A stretch of 44,539 nt of DNA from the NCBI GenBank assembly GCA_021372785.1, contig JAJFTT010000034.1:1-44539 (forward strand), read 5' to 3'. The notes under the pieces were generated by a model that ran no database searches, was not told the DNA's origin, and saw nothing but the letters and a program-made list of their open reading frames with translations. The position numbers were made by a program, and so were the translations under genes. The number at the start of each line of letters is the position of its first letter. Positions within the stretch are counted from its first letter, which is position 1. This document shows, piece by piece, positions 23,781 through 31,382 of the stretch. This DNA comes from Negativicutes bacterium (GTDB lineage: Bacteria > Bacillota > JAAYKD01).

Positions 23781-24806
23781 TTATTTCGTTTGCCAGGCCT
23801 GGATGTTCTGCCAATCCGCCGTCAAATACTCGCCTTCCTCAAAAAGGATATGTCCCGAAGCATAGGGTTTGCCGGCAATGGTGATGGCGACCCGATCGGT
23901 TTGAAAATAATTGCCGAAGGTGTTAGCCACACTGTTTAACAGCATGGATTCCAAAGTGGTACCGGCATTCATATCGCTGACAAATTCAGCGGAAAGATCC
24001 ACCGTCAGCAGGCCGCTTTCCCGGTCGTAGCGCACACCCAGTACGGAAGCAGACTTGGACAGCAACGGCTGCAAACCGCTGCCTTGCGGAACCTGCTGCA
24101 TTTGTTTTGTGAAGGCCTCATAGATCTCATCATTGCTGAACAGCCTGACCGTCTGTTCCAGATAAACCAGTTGCCCGCGATCAAAATCCGGGTAATAAAA
24201 GCGGACCGTCTGCTCCAGGGGCACATCGGTTTCCATTTTCAGCAGAGCGCTGCTGATTTTTGTGTTGGGATCTGTCTTGGGCATGAATTCACGCAGAATC
24301 AAACCGATGCCGGGAGCATAGTAATCTCTGCTGGTTGCATCGGCAGTCACTGTCGTAATTTCCAGCGCGTTGAAAGTACCGCTGGGAACCGTGACTTTTT
24401 TCTGCATGGCGGTGATGCTGCGGGTGGAGCCGTTGCTCAGCGTCCAGGAAGTGCCTGTCTGCAGCGGTTCTTTCAGCATGATTTCCGCTTCTTCGCGCAA
24501 GGCCATTGCATTGATCCGGAAATAGGTTTCTCCTGCGCTATAGACTTTTTTCAGCATACCGTTTTCCAGGACATAAACGCTCACAGAAGTCGTGCCGGGA
24601 TTCCGTTGCCTTAATTGAATGGCGGAATTGTTCTGGTAATCCACATAGGTCTCAAATTCGGCATATTCGTTGCCTTCCCCCTGGTAGACCAAATGTACGT
24701 TGCCGGTCAAAGGGAAATAATCCAGAATTTGCGCCGGCGCTGTCCGATTGCAGGCGGCCAAGAGACAGAGCAAAGCGGCAAGCAGGATCAATCGTGTTTT
24801 TTTCAT
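23781..24806 (-). CDS. Lipoprotein with GerMN domain
   Basis: A 341-residue lipoprotein. The signal peptide ends in the lipobox LAAC with the lipidated Cys at residue 19. The central part (about 28-190) is a beta-rich domain of unknown type. The C-terminal 130 residues form a GerMN domain (FYYPDFDRGQLVYLEQTVRL, then GLLTVDLSAEFV). GerMN occurs in GerM and other envelope proteins linked to sporulation, germination or cell-wall work. ATG 24806 follows AAAGGAGAG. It is transcribed alone with its own terminator. Involvement in sporulation is not proven by the domain. Confidence 0.87.
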   Translation of the reverse strand: MKKTRLILLAALLCLLAACNRTAPAQILDYFPLTGNVHLVYQGEGNEYAEFETYVDYQNNSAIQLRQRNPGTTSVSVYVLENGMLKKVYSAGETYFRINAMALREEAEIMLKEPLQTGTSWTLSNGSTRSITAMQKKVTVPSGTFNALEITTVTADATSRDYYAPGIGLILREFMPKTDPNTKISSALLKMETDVPLEQTVRFYYPDFDRGQLVYLEQTVRLFSNDEIYEAFTKQMQQVPQGSGLQPLLSKSASVLGVRYDRESGLLTVDLSAEFVSDMNAGTTLESMLLNSVANTFGNYFQTDRVAITIAGKPYASGHILFEEGEYLTADWQNIQAWQTK

Positions 24807-25072
24807 CAGATCATACTCTCCTTTTCTGGGACGATTGATACGAAAAACGTCCGGGGTTTTTTTCTCTTGCGGAGAGAGCGGAGCAAAGAGCTGCGTATCG
24901 CTGTTTTAGACGCAACAAAGAATCGAAAAGTTGCAGCCGGGTGAGGCCGGCCGCCGGCGACAGCCAGGAAGCCACAAAGCTGTTAGTGGCAGGAGCGGTC
25001 CGTCAGCGAGAAAAAAGCTCCAAACAGGCTGATTGTCCTGCGCATCCTGCCGGGAGCCGGTTGCTTATTTTT

Positions 25073-26251
25073 TTAATTTTCTACCACAAACCCGTTTTCA
25101 ATGGTAATGCTGCAATGATATCGCGGTGATACCTGGCTGACCGTTTGGGTAACGCGGTCCAGCAAATTTTGTTTGTCTTTCTCATTATAGGAATGCGGTA
25201 CCACCAGATCAAAAATCAGATTGACCGATTGCTCCCCGTTCACGGTTCGGAAATCGTGAATGGCAGTTTTGGGATCAAGTTCCAGAAGGATCTGCTCGAT
25301 CATATTTTTACTGTCCAAAACCCTTTTATCGTTGATTTCAATCGGATCCATATGGATGACCAGAAAAATCCCCATCTCCTTGGAAAAATCACGCTCGATT
25401 TTATCGATGGTTTCATGGATGACTTCCACACTGGAATTATTGGCTACTTCGGCATGAATGCTTGCCATGATATTGGAGGGGCCATAATTGTGCACGATCA
25501 AGTCATGACTGCCCAGGATGCCGTCATAACTCTCGACCTTCTTTGTGATAGTGTCATAGACGTCCTTATCGAGGGCTTCGCCTAACAGCGGCATCAGGGT
25601 GTCTTTGGCAATCTTAAAGCCGGAGAACAGAACAACGACGGAGACCGCCAAGCCGGTCCAGCCATCAATGGGAAAACCGGTCAATTTTTCAATCAGGACA
25701 GACAGGATGGTCGCAGAGGTGACAAAAACATCGTTGCGTGCATCGGCTGAGGTGGCTTTTAAAATCACGGAATTGATACGGTGACCAAAGAGAGAATAAA
25801 AGCGGGACAGCCAAATTTTCACCAGCACGGAGGCTGTCAAAATGCAGATAAACAGCCAGCTGAAACCGATTTTTTCCGGATTGAGGATTTTCGTGACGGA
25901 ACTGACGAGCAGGCTGAAGCCGATATAAAGGATCAGAAAAGAAACGATCAAAGCGGCAATGTACTCAAACCTGCCGTGACCGAAGGGATGCTCTTTATCC
26001 GCTGTTTTTTCCGCCAATTTCACGCCCACCAAACTGATGACGGCAGAAGCGGCATCCGATAAGTTATTGAAACCATCGGCCATGATGGAGATACTGTTGA
26101 TGCCAAGGCCGATGGCCAATTTAGCCATAAACAGTAAGGCATTGCAGAAAATGCCCACCATGCTGGCCAGCGTTCCATAGGCCGTGCGGACTTTGGCACT
26201 ATTGGTATCCTCATAATCCGGGATGAATTTTCTTAATAGAAATTGAGTCAT
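25073..26251 (-). CDS. Cation diffusion facilitator family transporter
   Basis: A 392-residue CDF metal exporter. The transport-site motifs are ADGFNNLSDAA in helix 2 and ATSADARNDVFVTSA in helix 5, with the HPFGHGRFEY loop after helix 3. The C-terminal cytoplasmic ferredoxin-like domain spans about 215-300, and an additional about 90 residues follow, longer than minimal CDF proteins. ATG 26251 follows GGGGAG. The gene sits behind a perfect promoter and a 200-nt leader containing a terminator hairpin, which points to RNA-level control, probably by a metal. The metal (Mn, Zn, Co or Ni) cannot be decided here. Confidence 0.9.
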   Translation of the reverse strand: MTQFLLRKFIPDYEDTNSAKVRTAYGTLASMVGIFCNALLFMAKLAIGLGINSISIMADGFNNLSDAASAVISLVGVKLAEKTADKEHPFGHGRFEYIAALIVSFLILYIGFSLLVSSVTKILNPEKIGFSWLFICILTASVLVKIWLSRFYSLFGHRINSVILKATSADARNDVFVTSATILSVLIEKLTGFPIDGWTGLAVSVVVLFSGFKIAKDTLMPLLGEALDKDVYDTITKKVESYDGILGSHDLIVHNYGPSNIMASIHAEVANNSSVEVIHETIDKIERDFSKEMGIFLVIHMDPIEINDKRVLDSKNMIEQILLELDPKTAIHDFRTVNGEQSVNLIFDLVVPHSYNEKDKQNLLDRVTQTVSQVSPRYHCSITIENGFVVEN

Positions 26252-26295
26252 ACTATCGCTCCCCGAAGCTTCCGATTTCTCATTTCCACAGAGAT

Positions 26296-26334
26296 AAAAA
26301 ACACCTGTGGAACATGCTACTGTCCCACAGATGT
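26296..26334 (-). terminator. Terminator hairpin inside the CDF leader
   Basis: Minus-strand ACATCTGTGG pairs with CCACAGGTGT around 14 nt and is followed by T6. It lies between the promoter and the coding start, in the position of a riboswitch expression platform. Confidence 0.75.
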
Positions 26335-26446
26335 TTAAAAATCCATCCGTTGTCGAATCAACGACCCAGCCCCATCAATCAAATTGAAAGATTTGATTCA
26401 TCGCCTGCTCAGATTGTACTGTAGATTTTATGCAGTGCAAAGAGAT
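26335..26446 (-). promoter_or_regulatory. Structured 5' leader of the CDF gene, candidate riboswitch aptamer
   Basis: From the start site near 26446 the RNA can form an AATCAAAT/ATTTGATT hairpin, then CGTTG/CAACG, or alternatively GTCG/CGAC. The motif GGATGG before the terminator could pair with the terminator's 5' arm region as antiterminator. I could not match it to a named riboswitch with confidence; NiCo (czcD) is a candidate because of the gene and a GAGCAGG/GGGACAG pair of motifs. Confidence 0.45.
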
Positions 26447-26452
26447 AATTTA

Positions 26453-26481
26453 ATTATATCCTATCATTATCGCTGTGTCAA
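26453..26481 (-). promoter_or_regulatory. Perfect consensus promoter for the CDF gene
   Basis: Minus-strand TTGACA (26476-26481), 17 bp, TATAAT (26453-26458), about 200 bp upstream of the start codon. Confidence 0.93.
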
Positions 26482-26695
26482 GCCTCAGACCGCGCTGAAT
26501 TCAGTTTTGGAAAATTGCAAGTTTAATCGCCCACCATATAGTACGGATTATGATTCAGGCTGTCATTTGATTCGGCGATTTGCAGCTGGGATTTTTCATG
26601 GATCATGGCTCATCCGGGTTCCAATCTGCGCCGGCATCCGTGCGGGAAATGCCAAAAATGCTGCAGTGCCGCCGTTACGATAACGGGGGAATTTT
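26482..26695. other. Intergenic stretch without recognised gene
   Basis: Upstream of the CDF promoter. Short open stretches on the minus strand are interrupted by several stops and resemble nothing I recognise. Confidence 0.4.
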
Positions 26696-26719
26696 AAAAA
26701 GCTGATCAAAAAGCTGATC
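26696..26719. repeat. 12-bp tandem duplication next to a terminator
   Basis: AAAAAGCTGATC occurs twice in tandem and runs directly into the A run of the terminator at 26720. Confidence 0.95.
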
Positions 26720-26759
26720 AAAAAAAAGGCCGTTGCCCGCCCGGCAGCAGCCTTTTTTG
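26720..26759. terminator. Intrinsic terminator after the GNAT gene
   Basis: GGCCGTTGCC pairs with GGCAGCAGCC (one G-U and one mismatch) with A and T runs on both flanks; usable from the leftward GNAT gene. Confidence 0.75.
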
Positions 26760-26784
26760 CAAGCAAACGCTGGCCCTTCGACCT

Positions 26785-27786
26785 TCATGCAAGGGCTTCG
26801 TTGTGTTCCTGCGGCGCTAAATGCAGAACATAAACCGAAGTCGCGGCCGTTGGGATGTGATCGGTGAACGGTTCAAAAAGAGCCAAATCCTCTGACCTGA
26901 CCGAAAAAGCCAGGTGATTGATCCTCAGCTGCTGAGCTCGTCTGAGCACGGCGGCAATCAAGCCGGCAGTAAGGCGTCTCCCCCAGAGATGGACAGCGGC
27001 GGTGTCATAGAGTCCGGTTCGGTCGCGCAAAACGCAAAGAGATTTCTCGCTCCCCTCCTGCAGCACAAAACTCATTTCTTTGGGGCGCAAATTAAAATCG
27101 ATGGCATACTCACCCGGGTCTTCCTCATCGGAGAGCAGCTGCAGCAGTTGAGTTTGCGAAACAATGCGGCCGGAGAGCAGATTCTGCGCGAACAGCGCGC
27201 TGTCGGCTCTGGTTTGCCACAGCCTGCGCAGAGAGACCGTGCGGACCCGCAGCGGCGAGGTCTGCGGCGGCTGTGTGTTGACGTTGACCTGGTAATATTC
27301 CATTTCTTTTTGCATGGAGAATTTCTCATAAAAAGTCGCGGCAGCCGGATCATAGGTGGTGAGCGTTGTGCAGCCGATTTGTCCCAGCAATTCCAGCGCG
27401 TCCTGCATCATCAGCGTGCCGACGCCCTGCCCCCTGTAATCGGCATGGATGTACATGACGGAAAGATTGGCATTGTAACCATAGAGCGGGTCGTCGCCAA
27501 GGATCAGTTCCAATTCACCAACAATTTTACCGTTCAGTTCGGCAACCAACGGGATATGCCCCTGCAGCAAAAGCCGATTGAGATGGATGGCGCAGAGCTC
27601 AGGGCTCATCCAGGCGCCGCCATGTTCCCAGCGATCTAGGAGACTGCAGTCACGCCATTCGGCTTCGACGCGCCGCTGGCTGCCGTCTGCTTCGGTCAGA
27701 CGATGATGCCAGACTTTCACATCGCTGCGGTGAACTTCGTGAATCCCCAGAGTATCCGCCAGGGTGGCGAAGCGAACCAATAACAT
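26785..27786 (-). CDS. GNAT-family N-acetyltransferase
   Basis: A 333-residue protein with a GNAT acetyl-CoA-binding core at about 90-165 (LSVMYIHADYRGQGVGTLMM, the R/QxxGxG/A motif A, and TTYDPAAATFYEKFSM). The C-terminal half (about 175-333) is not a plain GNAT domain and may be a second degenerate acetyltransferase-like domain. ATG 27786 follows GGGAGGG; an upstream frame to 27807 overlaps that site. The substrate is unknown. It is divergent from ung. Confidence 0.83.
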   Translation of the reverse strand: MLLVRFATLADTLGIHEVHRSDVKVWHHRLTEADGSQRRVEAEWRDCSLLDRWEHGGAWMSPELCAIHLNRLLLQGHIPLVAELNGKIVGELELILGDDPLYGYNANLSVMYIHADYRGQGVGTLMMQDALELLGQIGCTTLTTYDPAAATFYEKFSMQKEMEYYQVNVNTQPPQTSPLRVRTVSLRRLWQTRADSALFAQNLLSGRIVSQTQLLQLLSDEEDPGEYAIDFNLRPKEMSFVLQEGSEKSLCVLRDRTGLYDTAAVHLWGRRLTAGLIAAVLRRAQQLRINHLAFSVRSEDLALFEPFTDHIPTAATSVYVLHLAPQEHNEALA

Positions 27787-27816
27787 TGAAAATCCCTCCC
27801 ATTTCAAAAATGTTTG

Positions 27817-27825
27817 TGCTATAAT
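27817..27825 (+). promoter_or_regulatory. Extended -10 promoter for the ung operon
   Basis: TGCTATAAT. No good -35 is visible. The same bases read on the minus strand give TATTAT (27821-27826), with TTTATC 18 bp upstream, a possible divergent promoter for the GNAT gene. Confidence 0.55.
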
Positions 27826-27872
27826 AGCGGTAAAGTAGCGGTCTGATAAAGGCTGTCGGGGGAGATGAAGCG

Positions 27873-28589
27873 GTGTCTGCTTTCTTGTTGCCGGCCGACT
27901 GGCAGGCGCAGCTGACGCAGGTGATCAATACGCCGGACTATCGGCAAATGCTGCTGTTCCTGCAGCAGGAGTATCAGCGGAGAGTCGTTTATCCCCCGGC
28001 GGAGCAGGTATTTCGGGTTTTTCAGGCGGTGCCGTTTGCGCAAGTCCGGGTCGTGATTCTGGGACAGGATCCTTATTTACATTTCGGCGAAGCAGAAGGT
28101 TTTGCCTTCTCCGTTTCAAAAAATAGAAAAATTCCTTCCAGTTTGCACAATATCCATCGGGCGTTGGCGGCGGACTTAGGGTTGGCCATGCCGCCGCACG
28201 GCAGCCTGGCGGCCTGGCTGTGCCAGGGTGTTTTTTTGCTGAATACGATTCTGACGGTAGCCGGTCCCGGTTTGGAAGAAGTCCGGCAGGGAGCGGCCGC
28301 CACGGCGGTCGCCGGCAGTCATCGCGGCATCGGCTGGGAAAGCGTTACCGATGCGGTAATCAAGAGTCTCAGCGCAAGGCCGCAACCGCTGGTTTTTATG
28401 CTCTGGGGCAAGGAAGCGCAGAGCAAGCGGGCGCTGATCGATACCAATCGCCACCGTGTGCTGGAAGCGCCGCATCCCAGCGGTTTATCCGCCTGGCGGG
28501 GGTTTCTCGGCTGCCGTCATTTTTCACAGGCGAATTTGTTTTTGCAAAGCAACGGCCTGCCGCCGGTTGATTGGAATTTACCAGCCTAG
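27873..28589 (+). CDS. ung: Uracil-DNA glycosylase family 1, divergent
   Basis: A 238-residue family-1 uracil-DNA glycosylase, which removes uracil from DNA. Motif A begins GQDPY with the catalytic Asp but continues LHFGEAEGFAFS instead of the usual HGPGQAHGLAFS. LLNTILTV is intact. The minor-groove loop reads HPSGLS instead of HPSPLS. About 12 extra residues lie between LLNTILTV and GWE. The GTG start at 27873 follows GGGGGAG. It leads a rightward operon ung-tdk-smpB. Fold assignment is firm; activity is likely but the motif changes are notable. Confidence 0.88.
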   Translation: MSAFLLPADWQAQLTQVINTPDYRQMLLFLQQEYQRRVVYPPAEQVFRVFQAVPFAQVRVVILGQDPYLHFGEAEGFAFSVSKNRKIPSSLHNIHRALAADLGLAMPPHGSLAAWLCQGVFLLNTILTVAGPGLEEVRQGAAATAVAGSHRGIGWESVTDAVIKSLSARPQPLVFMLWGKEAQSKRALIDTNRHRVLEAPHPSGLSAWRGFLGCRHFSQANLFLQSNGLPPVDWNLPA

Positions 28590-28606
28590 GGAAGGGGTAA
28601 GAGGAG

Positions 28607-29167
28607 ATGGCAAAATTATATTTTCGTTACGGTACCATGGGCAGCAGCAAATCGGCGCAAGCCTTGATGGTGGAGTTCAATTATCGCGAGCGCGGTTATC
28701 ATGTGCTGTTGGTCAAGCCTTCCCTGGATACGCGGGAGGAGAATGCCGTGATCCGTTCCCGGGTCGGTTTGGAAGCGCCTTGCAAACTGCTCAACCGGGA
28801 GCAAACCTTCGCCGAATTGCTGCAGGCGGAGCATCAGGTGATCATTGTTGACGAAGCTCAGTTTTTGACCGGCAAACAAGTGGAGGAACTGAAAAACATC
28901 ACGGTCGATCGCGATATGCCCGTGCTTTGCTACGGTTTGCGCACCGATTTTCGCACGCGGCTGTTTGAAGGCAGCGAGCGCTTAATGGAATTGGCGGAGA
29001 GTGTGGTGGAGATCAAATCCATCTGTCACTGCGGCGCCAAAGCAACCGTCAACGCGCGCTATAACGAGCATGGCATTGTCTATGAAGGCGCTCAAATTGA
29101 AATCGGCGGCAACGAACGCTACACACCGCTTTGCTATAAATGCTGGCGCGAAGGCAGGCTGAGTTAA
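28607..29167 (+). CDS. tdk: Thymidine kinase (type II, TK1-like)
   Basis: A 186-residue cytosolic thymidine kinase phosphorylating deoxythymidine with ATP. The P-loop is [13 protein letters not shown], a variant with Ser-Ser in place of the usual Gly before Lys; Walker B is VIIVDEAQF. The lasso domain has a zinc site (CHCG and CYKCW). ATG 28607 has AAGAGGAG just upstream. It lies 17 bp after ung, in one operon. Confidence 0.93.
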   Translation: MAKLYFRYGTMGSSKSAQALMVEFNYRERGYHVLLVKPSLDTREENAVIRSRVGLEAPCKLLNREQTFAELLQAEHQVIIVDEAQFLTGKQVEELKNITVDRDMPVLCYGLRTDFRTRLFEGSERLMELAESVVEIKSICHCGAKATVNARYNEHGIVYEGAQIEIGGNERYTPLCYKCWREGRLS

Positions 29168-29237
29168 GCAGGCCTTGCCTGCCCGGCGTGCTGCGGGTTA
29201 CAATCAAGACAATCATCAAGAGAAAGACGGTGATCCC

Positions 29238-29711
29238 ATGGCCAAGAAATCCGGCAATCAACAACTGGCGCAGAACCGCAAAGCGCGGCATGATTATTTC
29301 ATTCTGGAGACCTTCGAAGCCGGCATCGAATTGCGGGGTACGGAAGTGAAATCAATCCGTCTCGGCCGCTTGAACCTGAAAGACAGCTATGCCCGGGTGG
29401 AAAAAGGGGAGTGCTGGCTGCAAAACGTGCATATCAGCCCTTATGAGGCCGGCAATCGCTTCAATGTGGATCCCCTGCGGGCGCGCCGGCTGCTGTTGCA
29501 TAAGCGTGAAATTCTCAAACTGCAGAGTGCGGTCAAAGAAAAAGGCCTGACCCTCGTGCCGATTTCCTTCTATCTCAAAGAGGGCCTGGTCAAGGTGGAA
29601 CTGGGGATTGCCCAAGGCAAAAAAATGTATGACAAGCGGGACGATGAGGCCGATAAAGCCGCCAGGCTGGAAAGCGCGCGCGCCACGAAGCAAACGAACC
29701 GTTACAATTAA
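29238..29711 (+). CDS. smpB: SsrA-binding protein SmpB
   Basis: A 157-residue SmpB, the tmRNA partner in ribosome rescue. Signature segments are [28 protein letters not shown], the NVHISPYE region and a basic C-terminal tail ([13 protein letters not shown]) that enters the empty mRNA channel. ATG 29238 gives the normal N-terminus MAKKS. It follows tdk by 70 bp. No ssrA gene was found in the window. Confidence 0.96.
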   Translation: MAKKSGNQQLAQNRKARHDYFILETFEAGIELRGTEVKSIRLGRLNLKDSYARVEKGECWLQNVHISPYEAGNRFNVDPLRARRLLLHKREILKLQSAVKEKGLTLVPISFYLKEGLVKVELGIAQGKKMYDKRDDEADKAARLESARATKQTNRYN

Positions 29712-29740
29712 ACTTTGACAGAATCCCGCAGGTCGGGAAC

Positions 29741-29769
29741 TTGACAAGCGGGCAAAAACTGTGTATAAT
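29741..29769 (+). promoter_or_regulatory. Perfect consensus promoter for the SAM riboswitch-metK transcript
   Basis: TTGACA (29741-29746), 17 bp, TATAAT (29764-29769), about 20 bp before the riboswitch. Confidence 0.95.
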
Positions 29770-29789
29770 TCCTTCCTGACAATTAAATT

Positions 29790-29888
29790 CTCATCAAGAG
29801 CGGTGGAGGGACAGGCCCGATGAAACCCGGCAACCGGCTGCGCTGCGGTACGGTGCCAAATCCTGCACAAAAGCTTGTGGCAGATGAG
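29790..29888 (+). ncRNA. SAM-I (S-box) riboswitch
   Basis: P1 pairs CTCATC (29790-29795) with GATGAG (29883-29888). Between them are the S-box hallmarks: AAGAGCGGTGGAGGGA, GATGAAACCCGGCAACC and GGTGCCAAATCCTGC. It is followed by an intrinsic terminator and metK, so S-adenosylmethionine should switch transcription of its own synthetase off. Confidence 0.97.
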
Positions 29889-29907
29889 TGTATATGCAAA
29901 ACGCAAA

Positions 29908-29938
29908 GACCTCTGCTTCTATGGGCAGAGGCCTTTTT
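29908..29938 (+). terminator. Expression-platform terminator of the SAM riboswitch
   Basis: CCTCTGC pairs with GCAGAGG and is followed by T6, 20 nt after P1. Confidence 0.9.
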
Positions 29939-30002
29939 TGCGCCGACAGATCCCGAGAAGACCTGTCAGTACACGGTTTGATCTTAAGGTAGGGAGGAAA
30001 CG

Positions 30003-31220
30003 ATGATGAACAAAGAACGTCACTATTTCACTTCGGAATCGGTTACCGAAGGACATCCTGATAAGATGTGCGATCAGATTTCCGATGGCATCCTCGATGC
30101 GATTATAAGCAGCGACAAAGGAGCAAGAGTCGCCTGCGAGACAATCGTCTGCACCGGACTGGCGCTGGTCATGGGGGAAATCACCACCACAACTTATGTG
30201 GATATTCCCAGTATCGTGCGGCAGGTCATCGAGGAAATTGGCTACACCCGCGGTAAATATGGTTTTGACGCAGAAAACTGTGCTGTACTCACTTCCATCA
30301 CCGAGCAATCGGCGGATATTGCCATGGGTGTCAATGCCGCCCTGGAGTTGAAGGAAGGCAGCGAGAAAGAAACGGCGGATAATTGGCTGGGCGCCGGTGA
30401 CCAGGGCATGATGTTTGGCTTTGCCTGCAATGAAACGCCGGAGCTGATGCCCGCTCCGATTCAGTATGCCCATCAGCTGACCCACAGATTGGCGGCGGTG
30501 CGCAAGTCAGGTCTGCTGCCCTGGCTGCGGCCCGACGGCAAAAGCCAGGTGACCGTAGAATATGAGGGGAATGTCCCCGTGCGGATTGCTACCGTTGTTT
30601 TATCCACGCAGCATGCGCCGGATGTCTCGCAGGAAGAAATTCGCCGGGAAATCCTGCAGCAGGTGATTATTCCGGCTTTGCCTGCGCATTTGCTGGATGA
30701 ACAGACCCGCTATCTGATCAACCCGACCGGACGTTTTGTGATCGGCGGTCCGCATGGCGATTCCGGCTTGACCGGCCGTAAAATCATTGTCGATACCTAC
30801 GGCGGCATGGCCAGCCACGGCGGCGGCGCTTTTTCCGGCAAGGATCCCACCAAAGTCGATCGTTCGGCCGCTTATATGGCGCGTTATATCGCTAAAAATC
30901 TGGTAGCAGCCGGTTTGGCCGACCGCTGCGAACTGCAGCTTGCCTACGCCATCGGGGTCGCGCAGCCGGTTTCGGTGATGCTGAATACGTTCGGCACCGG
31001 CAAGTTAGGAGAAGACCAACTGGTCAAGCTGGTGCGCCAGTATTTTGACATGCGTCCGGCCGCTATTATCAATCGCCTCAACCTGCGCCGTCCCATCTAT
31101 CGTCAGGTGGCCTGTTACGGTCACTTCGGACGCAGCGATTTGGACCTGAGCTGGGAAAAGACAGATATGGCTCAAATTCTGGCCAACGCCGCACTCAAAA
31201 TCAGCGCGTCAGCCGTGTAA
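30003..31220 (+). CDS. metK: S-adenosylmethionine synthetase
   Basis: A 404- or 405-residue methionine adenosyltransferase making SAM from Met and ATP. Signatures are [13 protein letters not shown], the hexapeptide-containing [10 protein letters not shown] and the P-loop-like [14 protein letters not shown]. Two adjacent ATG codons (30003, 30006) follow GGAGG at 5 and 8 nt; the second is a little better placed. Controlled by the SAM-I riboswitch upstream and closed by a 20-bp perfect terminator stem. Confidence 0.97.
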   Translation: MMNKERHYFTSESVTEGHPDKMCDQISDGILDAIISSDKGARVACETIVCTGLALVMGEITTTTYVDIPSIVRQVIEEIGYTRGKYGFDAENCAVLTSITEQSADIAMGVNAALELKEGSEKETADNWLGAGDQGMMFGFACNETPELMPAPIQYAHQLTHRLAAVRKSGLLPWLRPDGKSQVTVEYEGNVPVRIATVVLSTQHAPDVSQEEIRREILQQVIIPALPAHLLDEQTRYLINPTGRFVIGGPHGDSGLTGRKIIVDTYGGMASHGGGAFSGKDPTKVDRSAAYMARYIAKNLVAAGLADRCELQLAYAIGVAQPVSVMLNTFGTGKLGEDQLVKLVRQYFDMRPAAIINRLNLRRPIYRQVACYGHFGRSDLDLSWEKTDMAQILANAALKISASAV

Positions 31221-31235
31221 TCGGCGGAGCAATGC

Positions 31236-31286
31236 AACTCCCCTGTATCGCCGCAGCCTAAGGTTGCGGCGATACAGGGGAGTTTT
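31236..31286. terminator. Intrinsic terminator after metK with a 20-bp perfect stem
   Basis: Arms 31236-31255 and 31265-31284 are exact complements around a 9-nt loop, followed by T4. Unusually long and GC-rich for a terminator. Confidence 0.9.
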
Positions 31287-31288
31287 AC

Positions 31289-31317
31289 TTGGATTCGCCG
31301 CGGTCCTGTGCTATAAT
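31289..31317 (+). promoter_or_regulatory. Promoter for recD2-comF
   Basis: TTGGAT (31289-31294), 17 bp, TATAAT (31312-31317) with an extended TGC before the -10. Confidence 0.75.
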
Positions 31318-31382
31318 CAACAGGAAACCGGTGTTTGCAGGGAAAACGATTTTTTTTGCTTGAGAGAAAGGCGGCGGCTGGC

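Noticed and set aside
26482-26695. Decayed transposase or other pseudogene
   Set aside because: Minus-strand fragments between stops match nothing I can name; too weak to call.
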